Assembly (NCBI GenBank): GCA_012514505.1
Contig: JAAZAD010000023.1
Location: 1 to 53,927 of the forward strand
Reading direction: 5' to 3'
DNA length: 53,927 nucleotides
Origin: Rhodococcus sp. (in: high G+C Gram-positive bacteria)
GTDB lineage: Bacteria; Actinomycetota; Actinomycetes; Mycobacteriales; Mycobacteriaceae
In this document: positions 29,496 to 38,190 of the stretch, one piece after another
Layout of the letters: every line of letters starts with the position of its first letter
Numbering within the stretch: the stretch's first letter is position 1
The notes under the pieces: model-generated
Database searches by the model: none
The model's input: the letters and a program-made list of their open reading frames with translations, nothing else
Told to the model about the DNA's origin: nothing
Made by a program: the position numbers and the translations under genes

Positions 29496-30544
29496 GTGTT
29501 CGTGATCGGAATCGACCCCCACAAATCCACCCACACCGCCACCGCCGTCGACCCCGACACCAATCGGGATCTCGGCTCCATCCGCATCCGCTCCTCATTT
29601 GACGACTACGCCCAGCTGTGGACATGGGCGACACAATGGCCGGATCGGATCTGGGCGGTCGAAAACGCCTCCGGATTGGGCCATCACCTGACCCAATGGT
29701 TGATCGGCCGAGGCGAAGCCGTCGTCGACATCCCCTCCACCGCCACTGCACGGGTGCGTGAACTCAGCCGGGGCGGCCGCCGGAAGAACGACCGCATCGA
29801 CGCAGCCGCTGCGGCATGCGTCGCGTTCAGTCACGGCGACTTTCCGGCCCGTCGCCCCGGAAGACCACACCGACGTCCTCCGCATCCTCGACGAGCGACG
29901 CATCGACCTGGTCAAACAGAACGGAAGACTGATCAACCAACTCCACGCCATCATGCGCGAACTCCTACCGGGTGGTATCGAATGCAACCTCGACACCGAA
30001 CACGCAGCCACCCGAACTCAAACGCTTCCGCCCCGACACCGCATCCGATGCCATACGCAGGAGGATCGGGCTCGAGATCGTCGGCGACCTACGGCGACTG
30101 CGGTTCCAGATCGACGACATCACCGACCGCATCAAAACCGAACTCACAGCCTGTGGGACCCGGCTGCAGAAGATCCCCGGTGTCGGAGTCGTGACTGCTG
30201 CCCGGATCCTGGCTCGCACCGGCAACCCCAACCGGTTCGCCAACGAGGCCGCCTACGCGAACTACACCGGCACCGCCCCCGTCGAAATCGCCAGCGCGGA
30301 CAAACAACGGCACCGGCTCTCCCGCGCCGGCGACCGCACCCTCAACTCCGCCATCCACATCGTCGCCGTCACCCAAGCCCGCACCACCACCAGCGCCGGC
30401 CACACCTACCACCGCCGCAAAGTCGCCGAAGGCAAAACCCACCGCGAAGCCACGAGGTGCCTCAAACGGCAAGTCGCCAAACACCTCTGGCGCACCATGC
30501 AGCACGACTTCGCACGGCGAGTCGCGGTCCCGAATACCGCATGA
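29496..30544 (+). pseudogene. IS110-family transposase, two frameshifts
   Basis: DEDD-type IS110 transposase broken into three frames. The first part (from GTG 29496) has the RuvC-like start FVIGIDPHKSTHTATAVDPD and the KNDRIDAAAAACVA motif. It shifts at about 29840, after HGDF, where one extra base sits in the TTT run, into RPVAPEDHTDVLRILDERRI with LINQLHAIMRELLPGG. A second shift near 30012 leads into ELKRFRPDTASDAIRRRIG, the Transposase_20 motif KIPGVGVVTAARILARTGNP, AYTGTAPVEIASADKQRHRLSR-type residues and the end LWRTMQHDFARRV. No complete protein can be made without two frameshifts, so the element is probably dead. Confidence 0.88.
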
Positions 30545-30830
30545 ACGACGCCACTGTTCCGAAAGCAAGGGCAGGAAGATTATTGGCTCTTCCCGATCTG
30601 GAGTGCATGACGAAAGTACGCGGGTGAGGCCAACGATACGGCGTTGGTGGGCTGAAGGTTCCTTCTCGCAGTGGTCCTCATTGGTTCCGATAAGTCGGTG
30701 AATCGGGCAGTATGAGGAATCGTGAATGCTCAACTGCGATGCCTGGACCATCTCGATCGAATTGCTTCCGCGTCGCTCTACACACCAATTGCAACCATCG
30801 CGGTCGGGACCGATCTATACGGGCAGCGTC

Positions 30831-31355
30831 ATGCACGACAGTGACGGCGATCGGCTGGTCTGGCACATGTCGCTGAACGGAGCTGCGCCAGAGCCACGAA
30901 ACAGCGGCGTGGCGCTGCCCGCAGCGTGGGGCGATGCCCTTCGTGCGGTCAGCCATGACCTGCGGTGCTACCGACAGGGCCGCGCGGTGGACATATCTCG
31001 TGCCGTATGGGAAATCACAGTCGACGAGGAGTACGTAGTTACTGTCGGTTGGGCAGCAAGTGGTAGCGAGGTCGGTGCATGGAGCCGGCGCGACATGGTG
31101 ACGATCTCGGCGCCGGCCGATGAAGTCACCGTGTGGGTAGCCAGATCAGTACAAGACGAACTCGTAGAGCACGAATTCGTCCAGTGGCCCATCGCCCAGG
31201 GCGCACGTATGTTGGCACCCAAGGTGCTCGAAGGTCGGGCGATCTGGTTCGACACACGTACGCACGCTGTGATCGCGGAGATCGGCCGACTTTGTCGCCC
31301 CACCGATCCGCAATCGGAACAGTTGGCACCTGAGCGCCATTGGTCGGTGCCGTAG
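30831..31355 (+). CDS. Hypothetical protein
   Basis: A soluble protein of 174 residues from the ATG at 30831. The frame is open to 30726, but those extra residues (ELLPRRSTHQLQPSRSG) look non-coding. Clear coding-like stretches are GVALPAAWGDALRAVSHDL, AVWEITVDEEYVVTVGWAA, DMVTISAPADEVTVWVARSV and LEGRAIWFDTRTHAVIAEIG. No motif or family is recognised. It lies just right of the IS110 remnant. The missing ribosome binding site and odd N-terminus suggest its 5' end may have been disturbed by the insertion. Confidence 0.5.
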   Translation: MHDSDGDRLVWHMSLNGAAPEPRNSGVALPAAWGDALRAVSHDLRCYRQGRAVDISRAVWEITVDEEYVVTVGWAASGSEVGAWSRRDMVTISAPADEVTVWVARSVQDELVEHEFVQWPIAQGARMLAPKVLEGRAIWFDTRTHAVIAEIGRLCRPTDPQSEQLAPERHWSVP

Positions 31356-31362
31356 TTCAGAG

Positions 31363-31653
31363 CTAGTTTCGCCTGGTCAGGCTGGTTCCTGTCTTCTCGC
31401 AAATCCACCCTGACGTCGCCCCTACGAGGCCGCCGAACGCAATGGACAAGAGGAACAAGACCCAACCGCTAGGTACCCCTTTGATCTGCCCAACTGAGGG
31501 TGTGTCGGGGACCGACATGACCGCTGGGACGGAACTGTCGCCTGAGAACACTTCGATTTCGACTGCGACGTCTGTGAGCCACCACAGCACCGCTCCGAAT
31601 ACGAGGCCCAGAAGGACGCCGAGTGCGGTGAAAATCAAATAGTGCCGTTTCAT
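31363..31653 (-). CDS. Small two-helix membrane protein
   Basis: A 96-residue protein with two transmembrane helices (YLIFTALGVLLGLVFGAVLWW and GWVLFLLSIAFGGLVGATSG) joined by about 35 polar extracytoplasmic residues (EVFSGDSSVPAVMSVPDTPS). It ends in a short basic tail (TGTSLTRRN). It is downstream of the LGFP-repeat gene on the same strand and could share its transcript. No family recognised. Confidence 0.65.
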   Translation of the reverse strand: MKRHYLIFTALGVLLGLVFGAVLWWLTDVAVEIEVFSGDSSVPAVMSVPDTPSVGQIKGVPSGWVLFLLSIAFGGLVGATSGWICEKTGTSLTRRN

Positions 31654-31723
31654 ACGCGAGGACCTTGCCGAGGTGAGGTTGAATACCGGAAGACTTGCTC
31701 TGCGTTAATCCGCTACGGGGACG

Positions 31724-33385
31724 TCAGCTGGTGAGAAACTCGTACGCCATCTGATACTTACTGATAGTGACCCCGTATGCGAGGACGCCCTTACCGTTCT
31801 TACGGACGGTCTTGTTCGTGAACGCGCACGCGACGTTCAAGGTGTAAAGAGTGTCATCGTCGTGACCGCCTAGACTTCCGTGGTAGTGATACGTGATCGG
31901 AATTCCGTCCTTGCTGCTTTGGTTGACAAGCGCTCCTTCCCTGCGCGTGTAGTTCAAGCAACTCATACCAGTGTTTACCCCATTGACAGCCTTACGTTGG
32001 ATGAACGACTCGTCAATTTTGAAGCCCCAAGCAAGATATCGGCTGTCGTAGTCTGCAGAGGCGCGACGGGCATTCAGTGTGCCGCTGTAGCTGTCGAGGA
32101 CGACTTCTTCGCCGTGGTTGAAATAGACGATCCCCCCTCCTGATACGGGTTCCAAGAACGTCTCCGTGTTCACATCGATCACGTGATTTTCGAAGATCTG
32201 CGCGGGCGTTCCAGCGTTGTCGTACTGGTCCTGAACCGGGTACCCCCACGCGCCTGTCTCGTATCCGCTCAGTTCCCATCCGAGCAGGATTGCACCGGTC
32301 ACGGGGTGCGCGCCGGTCACCGGGTGCCAGTAGATGACCCCTCGTTCGAAGCGGTTCATACGACCCTGTCCGTCGGGCAGAACAACTTCGTCGCTGGTGG
32401 GGTAGCCCAGCGTGCCGCCTTCCCAACCTGTCTGGCCCCACTTATCTCGGATCGCGCCACCGACGGTGTGTGCGCCAGTCAGGGGGCTCCAATACACACT
32501 CGCGCCCTGGAAGATCTGCATCCGTCCGCCATTGAGCACGATCTCGTCGGTTGTGGGATACCGCAGCCAACCAGCCTCGTAGCCGTACTGTCCCCACTTC
32601 TGGTGGAAGTGGTTGACCACCGGGTGTGCACCGGTAGCGGCGGACCAGTAGATCGGCCCGTTCTGAAAGAGCGATCTGCGTCCGAAACCATCGGGATTGA
32701 CCAGCTCGTTCGTGGTGGGCCATAGGAGAAAGCTATTCGGACCGCCGAGGGAGTTGTACTTGTCCTTGATCGCGCCGCACACCTGATACGGGGACGGCCA
32801 GTACACCTGGCATCCCGGCGAAGCCATACGCGACATCTGCTGGCGCGCCTCCATGGTCTCGGCCTTGTCTGCATCTTCCTTGGTGAACCCTTCCGGGATC
32901 TCCTGCCGATCCGACCGCATCTTCCCCGGCACCACCGTGGCGTTCGGATTCTCGGTCGGCTTCCATTCACCGGCCGGCGCCTTCGCCGGCGAGACAGCAC
33001 TGGTCGACGCATCAGTCGTGGATGCCACCGGCGCCTCTGACGTACTCGCAGGCAGTTCCGTCGACGACGTGGGCTGCGTTGCTGTGGTCGTGGCGTCACT
33101 GAGCTGATCGGTCGTCGATGGAACGGGGACTCGAGTGGTGTCCGAAGGTAGATCTTCTGTCGTTGTTGTGGCCGATGGCGTCTCGGACTCCGGACGTTCC
33201 GCTGACTCGGTAGTCACCGGAACGGCGGTTGTCGTTGTGGTGGTAATTTCCGATTCCGGTTGTGCAGCAACCAAGCCGCCACCGGTAAACACCATCGCAG
33301 ATGCAAGCGACAGCACGGCTGCGCCCCGGGCCCACCGTCTCGATCGAGATCGCGTCGTACTGCGTGATCGCATATGCCCTGCCAT
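31724..33385 (-). CDS. Secreted LGFP-repeat protein with unknown C-terminal domain
   Basis: A 553-residue exported protein. After a twin-arginine-like/basic start (RSRSRRWARG) and signal peptide (AAVLSLASAMVFTGGGLVAA) comes a Thr/Ser/Pro-rich linker of about 120 residues. Four LGFP-type repeats follow at about 190-410, for example AIKDKYNSLGGPNSFLLWPT, HFHQKWGQYGYEAGWLRYPT, AIRDKWGQTGWEGGTLGYPT and AILLGWELSGYETGAWGYPV. LGFP repeats anchor proteins to the mycolic-acid cell wall. The last about 140 residues (GGGIVYFNHGEEVVLDSYSG, MSCLNYTRREGALVNQSS, HDDDTLYTLNVACAFTNKTV) match no family I know. The ATG at 33385 follows GGGAGGGG. GC content is lower than in the core genes. Confidence 0.85.
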   Translation of the reverse strand: MAGHMRSRSTTRSRSRRWARGAAVLSLASAMVFTGGGLVAAQPESEITTTTTTAVPVTTESAERPESETPSATTTTEDLPSDTTRVPVPSTTDQLSDATTTATQPTSSTELPASTSEAPVASTTDASTSAVSPAKAPAGEWKPTENPNATVVPGKMRSDRQEIPEGFTKEDADKAETMEARQQMSRMASPGCQVYWPSPYQVCGAIKDKYNSLGGPNSFLLWPTTNELVNPDGFGRRSLFQNGPIYWSAATGAHPVVNHFHQKWGQYGYEAGWLRYPTTDEIVLNGGRMQIFQGASVYWSPLTGAHTVGGAIRDKWGQTGWEGGTLGYPTSDEVVLPDGQGRMNRFERGVIYWHPVTGAHPVTGAILLGWELSGYETGAWGYPVQDQYDNAGTPAQIFENHVIDVNTETFLEPVSGGGIVYFNHGEEVVLDSYSGTLNARRASADYDSRYLAWGFKIDESFIQRKAVNGVNTGMSCLNYTRREGALVNQSSKDGIPITYHYHGSLGGHDDDTLYTLNVACAFTNKTVRKNGKGVLAYGVTISKYQMAYEFLTS

Positions 33386-33800
33386 TCGGGCCCCTCCCAT
33401 AGCAATCGAAGATCAGCAGCATCCGCCGCTGGGAAGAAACCTACGGCGAGTACTCAGCAACCACAAAGGAATCAAATATCACTTACGTAACAAACTCGAC
33501 CAATCGGCCAATTTCGTCAGAAGCATGGCGGCATGTACTACGAAACATCCCCAGAGGCATGGAATAGAGACCGTCGATCGGGCAGTCGCACCACGAACTT
33601 CGTCGCTTGCACATCCTCGTCAACTCCTCCGCGCCTCTGATCAGGTGAAGTAAGGAGTGTTCGAACGGTTCTGCGATTGACAAACACACAGGAACCCTTT
33701 CGCTTCGACACTCGAAAAGACGTTGTCACACCTCACCGAGTGCAACATGCTGTCGACAGACGCTTTAGCCGTCTCCCTGAGAAATGGAGAGCAGATCACC
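33386..33800. other. Intergenic region in the accessory segment
   Basis: About 415 bases separate the LGFP gene from the methyltransferase. The region is comparatively AT-rich (for example gaatcaaatatcacttacgtaacaaactcg, 33470-33499) and should contain two divergent promoters. Short open frames here look accidental. It may hold decayed insertion remnants, but nothing recognisable. Confidence 0.45.
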
Positions 33801-34646
33801 ATGCACGAAGAAGCCGTTGCCGCTAACCAATCGAATTGGGACGACCGCGCCGACATCCATGTCCGTTCCGAGATGTACGACATCGACGGCTTTCTGTCGG
33901 ATCCCACGACGATCTCCAGCGTGGTGGAAAACGACCTTTCGGTGCTCTCCCCCTACCTGCCTGAGTCGGGGATCCGAAACCTCTCACTCCTACATCTGCA
34001 GTGCCACATCGGAACAGACACCATCTCGTGGGCACGACTCGGCGCAGTCGACGTTCACGGACTCGACTTCTCACCCAACTCCCTGCGCCATGCACAGCAG
34101 ATCGCGAAGGCCGACGGTCACGTCATCACGTGGGTGCAAGGCGATGCACGGACAGCGTCGACGCTCATCGACAAGCGCTTCGATGTCGTCGTCACCAGTG
34201 CGGGAACCATTGTCTGGCTACCGGATCTCACCAACTGGGCACAGTCCATCCACGATCTACTCGAACCGGGTGGGCTGTTCATGATCCGCGACGATCATCC
34301 GATCCTCGGAGCAATGGCGTTCGAGCCCTGGGAGATCAGCGACGACTATCTGTCCGGCGGCGGGACCCGCACCTACGAAGATTCCGGCAGCTATACGGAC
34401 AACACCGGACCCGAGATCACGCACGTCACCAACCACGAGTGGCGGCACGACCTGAGTGAGGTGTTCGGTGCACTCTCGGCTGCCGGTCTGAAAATCGAGT
34501 CGCTGCTAGAACTGCCGTGCATGGACTGGCCTGCATTTCCGGACCTCGAGCCCTGTTCTCGCGGATGGACCCTGCCGGAGTCCGCACCGCGGATCCCGTT
34601 GAATTTCGCCATCGTCGCGCGACGCCCAAAACTGGGCAGCAATTGA
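33801..34646 (+). CDS. Class I SAM-dependent methyltransferase
   Basis: A 281-residue methyltransferase with a Rossmann-type fold. Motif I is LLHLQCHIGTDTISWARLGA, where a glutamine-cysteine-histidine variant replaces the usual acidic-x-G-x-G. Motif II is VDVHGLDFSPNSLRHAQQIA, then VQGDARTA, FDVVVTSAGTIVWLPDL and LLEPGGLFMIRDDHPILGAM. The substrate is unknown; small-molecule methyltransferases share this layout. The ATG at 33801 (MHEEAVAANQSNWDDRADIH) follows gagag. The next gene, a MerR-clamp fusion, has its own promoter overlapping this stop codon. Confidence 0.82.
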   Translation: MHEEAVAANQSNWDDRADIHVRSEMYDIDGFLSDPTTISSVVENDLSVLSPYLPESGIRNLSLLHLQCHIGTDTISWARLGAVDVHGLDFSPNSLRHAQQIAKADGHVITWVQGDARTASTLIDKRFDVVVTSAGTIVWLPDLTNWAQSIHDLLEPGGLFMIRDDHPILGAMAFEPWEISDDYLSGGGTRTYEDSGSYTDNTGPEITHVTNHEWRHDLSEVFGALSAAGLKIESLLELPCMDWPAFPDLEPCSRGWTLPESAPRIPLNFAIVARRPKLGSN

Positions 34647-34673
34647 CCTTCACGTAGGTCGAAGGCCAATGAT
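34643..34673 (+). promoter_or_regulatory. MerR-type promoter/operator with 19-bp spacer
   Basis: A -35-like TTGACC (34643-34648) and a -10-like AATGAT (34668-34673) are separated by 19 bases, the overlong spacer typical of MerR-activated promoters. The spacer holds nested dyads: GACCT/AGGTC (34645-34649 and 34656-34660) and GACCTTC/GAAGGCC (34645-34651 and 34661-34667, one mismatch). The GTG start at 34680 is six bases after the -10, so the transcript would be leaderless. Confidence 0.7.
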
Positions 34674-34679
34674 GGCGGG

Positions 34680-35777
34680 GTGTCCAATTCCGAGTTGATG
34701 CCCATCGGCACCTTCGCCCGAAGCACCGGCCTGACGGCAAGCGCACTGCGCTTCTACGCCGATTCCGGTTTGCTGTGTCCCGCCGAGGTCGATGTGGTCT
34801 CGGGGTACCGCTTCTACGCGGTACAGCAGCTCGAACGCGCCGTGCTGCTACGGCAGTTGCGCGAAATCGCGATGCCACTCGCATCGGCGAAGTCCGTCCT
34901 CGATTCAGTCCCAGACGAGGCAGTGCGCATCCTCGACGACCACGTGGCCACTGTGCTGGGCGAAGCCGAGGCCATGCGTCAGAACGCCGCTGTCATCAAG
35001 GCGTCGTTGATCGGAGAGCACGGCCAGACGGTCGCAGTCCTGAGCGGGCCGGTATTCGCGGCGGCCATCGACCAAGTGCTGACGGCAACCACACGTGAAC
35101 CGGAGATGGCGGCCCTGGGCGGCATGCACTTCGAGGTCGATGCGGATGCGGTCACCTTGACCGCCACCGATCGTTACCGGATATCCACTCGCACACTGGT
35201 TCCCGCCGATCCGATCACGATGACGTGGACTGCGACGGTGAACGCCGACGATCTACGCAACTGCCTGTCCGAGCTTCGTCGCAGCCCTCGAGTGACGGTG
35301 GAAGCACAGGAACACGGGATCTGGATGCGAATGCCGACTCGGCCCGACCACTATTGCCACCTCGTCAACGAGACCTTTCCCGACTATCGGTCGATGCTCG
35401 CGAACCTTCCCGAGGCGACCACCCGCGTCACGGTCCCGAAATCTCCTTTCCTGCATGCGCTCGAACAGATCGTGACCGTTCGGGTGTCCTTGTGCGTCAC
35501 CGACACCGCACTGTCGATTGGTGACGAGCAGGAGACAGGGACGCCGGTTCCGGCGACCGTCACCGGACCGGCGATAGACGTCTGGTTCGAGATGACCACG
35601 CTCTATCCCGCCATCAGCACAGCGCTCGGTCCGGACGTACTGCTCGATCTCAGGGCTCCCGACCAGCCGGCGACGATCCGATCCGCCGATCACGGCGACC
35701 TCACCACACTCGCCATGCCCACCCGCCCCCGAACTCGACGCCAGGAGAACGACGATGACCACACCGACAACCGCTGA
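34680..35777 (+). CDS. MerR-type regulator fused to DnaN-like sliding-clamp domains
   Basis: A 365-residue two-part protein. Residues about 6-75 are a MerR winged helix (MPIGTFARSTGLTASALRFY, DVVSGYRFYAVQQLERAVLL), and about 85-110 form the MerR dimerisation helix. From about 120 the sequence resembles the second and third domains of the DNA polymerase III beta clamp: AAIDQVLTATTREPEMAALG, TLTATDRYRISTRTL, and the clamp signature ETFPDYRSML near 233. A clamp domain 3-like end reads LYPAISTALGPDVLLDLRAP, TIRSADHGDLTTLAMP. The first clamp domain is absent. Similar MerR/beta-clamp fusions are annotated in other actinobacteria, but I know of no functional description. The TPR-like gene overlaps its end by 23 bases. 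Confidence 0.88.
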   Translation: MSNSELMPIGTFARSTGLTASALRFYADSGLLCPAEVDVVSGYRFYAVQQLERAVLLRQLREIAMPLASAKSVLDSVPDEAVRILDDHVATVLGEAEAMRQNAAVIKASLIGEHGQTVAVLSGPVFAAAIDQVLTATTREPEMAALGGMHFEVDADAVTLTATDRYRISTRTLVPADPITMTWTATVNADDLRNCLSELRRSPRVTVEAQEHGIWMRMPTRPDHYCHLVNETFPDYRSMLANLPEATTRVTVPKSPFLHALEQIVTVRVSLCVTDTALSIGDEQETGTPVPATVTGPAIDVWFEMTTLYPAISTALGPDVLLDLRAPDQPATIRSADHGDLTTLAMPTRPRTRRQENDDDHTDNR

Positions 35778-36291
35778 CCCTGTCATGACGGCAATCATCG
35801 AAGCCGTCACGAAGGGCCGCGCCGGAGACTCCGACTCGGCTCGGGAGGCCCTTCTCGCACTGTGGGCCACCATCGGTAGCAACGGAGATCCGCTGCACCG
35901 CTGCACGTTGGCGCACTATCTTGCTGACCTCTACGACGATCCGGCGCAGGCCTTGACCTGGGACGTGCGCGCACTGGACGCGGCCGACGCGATCACCGAG
36001 CAGCGGGTCCAAGAACACCACGCCGGTCTGCACGTCTCCGGATTCTACCCTTCACTTCACCTCAACCTCGCCGACAACTACCGCCGACTCGAATCATTCG
36101 ACGCCGCAAGCGCCCACATCGATGTCGCACGTGAACATTCGTCTGCCCTGCCGGAAAACGCATACGGCGCGCTCGTGCGTGACGGGATCGACGGCGTGGC
36201 AGAAGCAATCGCCCGACGCGACACCACGCCGCGTCAACGCACTGCAGGCACCACTTCCCGCTCGAACAATTCGATGCCCGACGTGTCGTAG
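35755..36291 (+). CDS. TPR-like protein coupled to the MerR-clamp gene
   Basis: A 178-residue all-helical protein. Helix pairs resembling tetratricopeptide repeats are visible: DSAREALLALWATIGSNGDP with LHRCTLAHYLADLYDDPAQA, ALTWDVRALDAADAITEQRV, and YPSLHLNLADNYRRLESFDA with ASAHIDVAREHSSALP. The last about 20 residues (TPRQRTAGTTSRSNNSMPDV) are disordered and antisense to the end of the oxidoreductase gene. The ATG follows aggagaac and overlaps the regulator's end by 23 bases, so translation is probably coupled. A protein-binding adaptor role is likely from the fold; the partner is probably the MerR-clamp protein (inference). Confidence 0.75.
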   Translation: MTTPTTADPVMTAIIEAVTKGRAGDSDSAREALLALWATIGSNGDPLHRCTLAHYLADLYDDPAQALTWDVRALDAADAITEQRVQEHHAGLHVSGFYPSLHLNLADNYRRLESFDAASAHIDVAREHSSALPENAYGALVRDGIDGVAEAIARRDTTPRQRTAGTTSRSNNSMPDVS

Positions 36292-37220
36292 GCGGCCTCG
36301 GGGAAGTAGCAGATCCCGTATTCGAGACCCATGTCCTTCAGCTTCCCCAGCTTCTCGACGATCTGCTCGGGCGTGCCGACACCCGGCAGCCCACGAAACG
36401 CCCCGAGTGCGCCTTCCGCTGCCGCTTCACCGACATGCGGAATCAAGCGGGACTTCAGGGCTTGCAGCCGGTCTTCGACCTCGGCCTCGGTGGTGCCGAT
36501 GGCAACGTTGTAATTGGACGTCCGCACAATGGCGTCGAAATCGGTTCCGACTGCCTGGCAATGTGCCTTCAACACATTGGATTTGTGAGCGAACACCTCC
36601 GGTGTTCCGTCGAAATTCGCATAGTTCGCATACTTGGCAACGATCCTCAACGTCACCTTCTCGCCACCACCGGCAATCCACAGCGGAAGACCGCCGTCCT
36701 GTAACGGCAGCGGCCGCACGATCGCCCCGTCGACCTGATAGTGCTTGCCGTCGAAGGTGGCCGAACCGGTGGACCACGCCTGGCGCATGATCTGGACGCC
36801 TTCGTCGAGTCGGGCCAGTCGCTGCCCGGGCGGCGGGAACCCGTACCCGTACGCCCGCCATTCCTGCTCGTACCACCCGGCCCCGATACCCATTTCGACC
36901 CGGCCACCCGAGATGAGGTCGGTGGTGGCCGCGACCTTCGCGAGGTAGGCAGGGTTGCGGTAGCTCATCGCCGTACACATCTGACCGAGACGTATCCGCG
37001 ATGTGCTGGCAGCGAGTGCGGACATCAACGTCCACGCCTCGTGGGTGGCTTCCTGCGTGGGCTCCGGGACGGTGTGAAAGTGGTCGTAGACCCAAGCCGA
37101 TTCCCACGGTCCGCCTTCCGCACGCAGCACGAAATCGCGAATCAGCGGCCAGTGCTCGGCCGGTTCGATTCCCACCAGATCCAAACGCCAGCCTTGAGGC
37201 ACGAACAGTCCGAATCGCAT
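36234..37220 (-). CDS. LLM-class F420-dependent oxidoreductase
   Basis: A luciferase-like monooxygenase-fold protein of 328 residues, probably using coenzyme F420 (or FMN). It begins MRFGLFVPQGWRLDL. Family blocks are PWESAWVYDHFHTVPEPTQE, TSRIRLGQMCTAMSYRNPAY, LISGGRVEMGIGAGWYEQEW and LPLQDGGLPLWIAGGGEKVT, with a GTPEQIVEKLGKLKDMGLEY end. The substrate is not predictable. It is convergent with the TPR-like gene (58-base overlap) and divergent from the ECF41 sigma gene. Confidence 0.9.
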   Translation of the reverse strand: MRFGLFVPQGWRLDLVGIEPAEHWPLIRDFVLRAEGGPWESAWVYDHFHTVPEPTQEATHEAWTLMSALAASTSRIRLGQMCTAMSYRNPAYLAKVAATTDLISGGRVEMGIGAGWYEQEWRAYGYGFPPPGQRLARLDEGVQIMRQAWSTGSATFDGKHYQVDGAIVRPLPLQDGGLPLWIAGGGEKVTLRIVAKYANYANFDGTPEVFAHKSNVLKAHCQAVGTDFDAIVRTSNYNVAIGTTEAEVEDRLQALKSRLIPHVGEAAAEGALGAFRGLPGVGTPEQIVEKLGKLKDMGLEYGICYFPEAAYDTSGIELFEREVVPAVR

Positions 37221-37278
37221 GGTCCGAGGCTACCCGCGACGGCGCCGGAATCTGCCTTTCCGACGTAGACTCGGCAGC

Positions 37279-38190
37279 ATGACAACGGCGTCTCTCACGG
37301 ACGAGTTCGAAACACATCGACGTCACCTGTTGTCGGTCGCGTACCGGCTCACGGGAAGCGTCGGCGATGCCGAGGACGCGGTACAGGAGTCGTGGATTCG
37401 GTTGCACTCCAACAACTCGGAGCAGATTCGCGACCTCGGGGCCTGGCTCACCACGGTCGTGGGGCGAGTATGCCTCGACAGGCTGCGCTCGGCGGCCGTG
37501 CGGCGAGAAACCTATGTGGGGCAATGGCTCCCGGAGCCGATCGTCACCGACATCGCACCGTCGGCCGAGCCCGATCCGTTGGATTACGTCGTGGACCAGG
37601 AAGACAACCGCCTGGCCGCACTCGTCGTGCTCGATGCACTGCCGCCGCAACAGAGGGTTGCCCTCGTTCTACACGACGGCTTCTCCGTACCGTTCGCCGA
37701 AATCGCGAACATCCTCGACGTGGAGGTGGCGACCGCACGCCAGTTGGCCTCACGTGGCCGTAAAGCAGCGTCCACGGCCACTCCCCCCGTCCCGGACGAC
37801 GAGCACACGGCGGCGGTTACACGGTTGATCGAAGCCATGGCCAGTGGAGATCTCGACGCCGTCGTCGCAGCACTGCACCCGGACGCCAGGGTGATCGGCG
37901 ACGCCAACGGCACCACCAACACCGCCGTCAACGTCATCGTGGGCGCAAACAAGTTCGCGCGCTTCTTCCTCGGACTCAGCAAGCGGTATGGCAATACTGC
38001 GTTCGAGAAGTTGCAGCCGGTGCTGGTCAACGGTCAGCTCGGCTTCTACAACCCGGGGTTGCCCGAGAACGAACGCAACCGGGGGTTTGCGCCCCGTGTC
38101 AACGGCTTCACGGTGCGCGACGGGCTCGTCTACGCCGCGTACGACGTAGCGAACCCGGAGAAGTTCTCGGGGATCCGAATCAGCCGCTGA
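37279..38190 (+). CDS. ECF41-type sigma factor with SnoaL-like C-terminal domain
   Basis: A 303-residue extracytoplasmic-function sigma factor of the SigJ/ECF41 group. Sigma region 2 (HRRHLLSVAYRLTGSVGDAE to ESWIRLHS) and region 4 (VLDALPPQQRVALVLHDGFS, FAEIANILDVEVATARQLAS) are followed by a SnoaL-like domain. ECF41 hallmarks are present: the linker motif WLPEP after YVGQ, and NPEKF near the C-terminus in place of NPDKL. In this group the C-terminal domain tunes sigma activity and no anti-sigma factor is needed. The ATG at 37279 gives the family start. The usual ECF41 target type, a carboxymuconolactone decarboxylase gene, lies tail-to-tail with an 11-base overlap. Confidence 0.9.
   Translation: MTTASLTDEFETHRRHLLSVAYRLTGSVGDAEDAVQESWIRLHSNNSEQIRDLGAWLTTVVGRVCLDRLRSAAVRRETYVGQWLPEPIVTDIAPSAEPDPLDYVVDQEDNRLAALVVLDALPPQQRVALVLHDGFSVPFAEIANILDVEVATARQLASRGRKAASTATPPVPDDEHTAAVTRLIEAMASGDLDAVVAALHPDARVIGDANGTTNTAVNVIVGANKFARFFLGLSKRYGNTAFEKLQPVLVNGQLGFYNPGLPENERNRGFAPRVNGFTVRDGLVYAAYDVANPEKFSGIRISR

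Larger units (their letters stand above)
29219..30620 (+). mobile_element. Degenerate IS110-family insertion sequence
   Basis: This comprises the transposase remnant with its non-coding flanks. IS110 elements lack clear terminal inverted repeats, so both ends are estimates: the left edge from the end of the HNH promoter, the right edge from the end of the transposase. It marks the inside of the accessory region between the XPB and dapC homologues. Confidence 0.6.
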
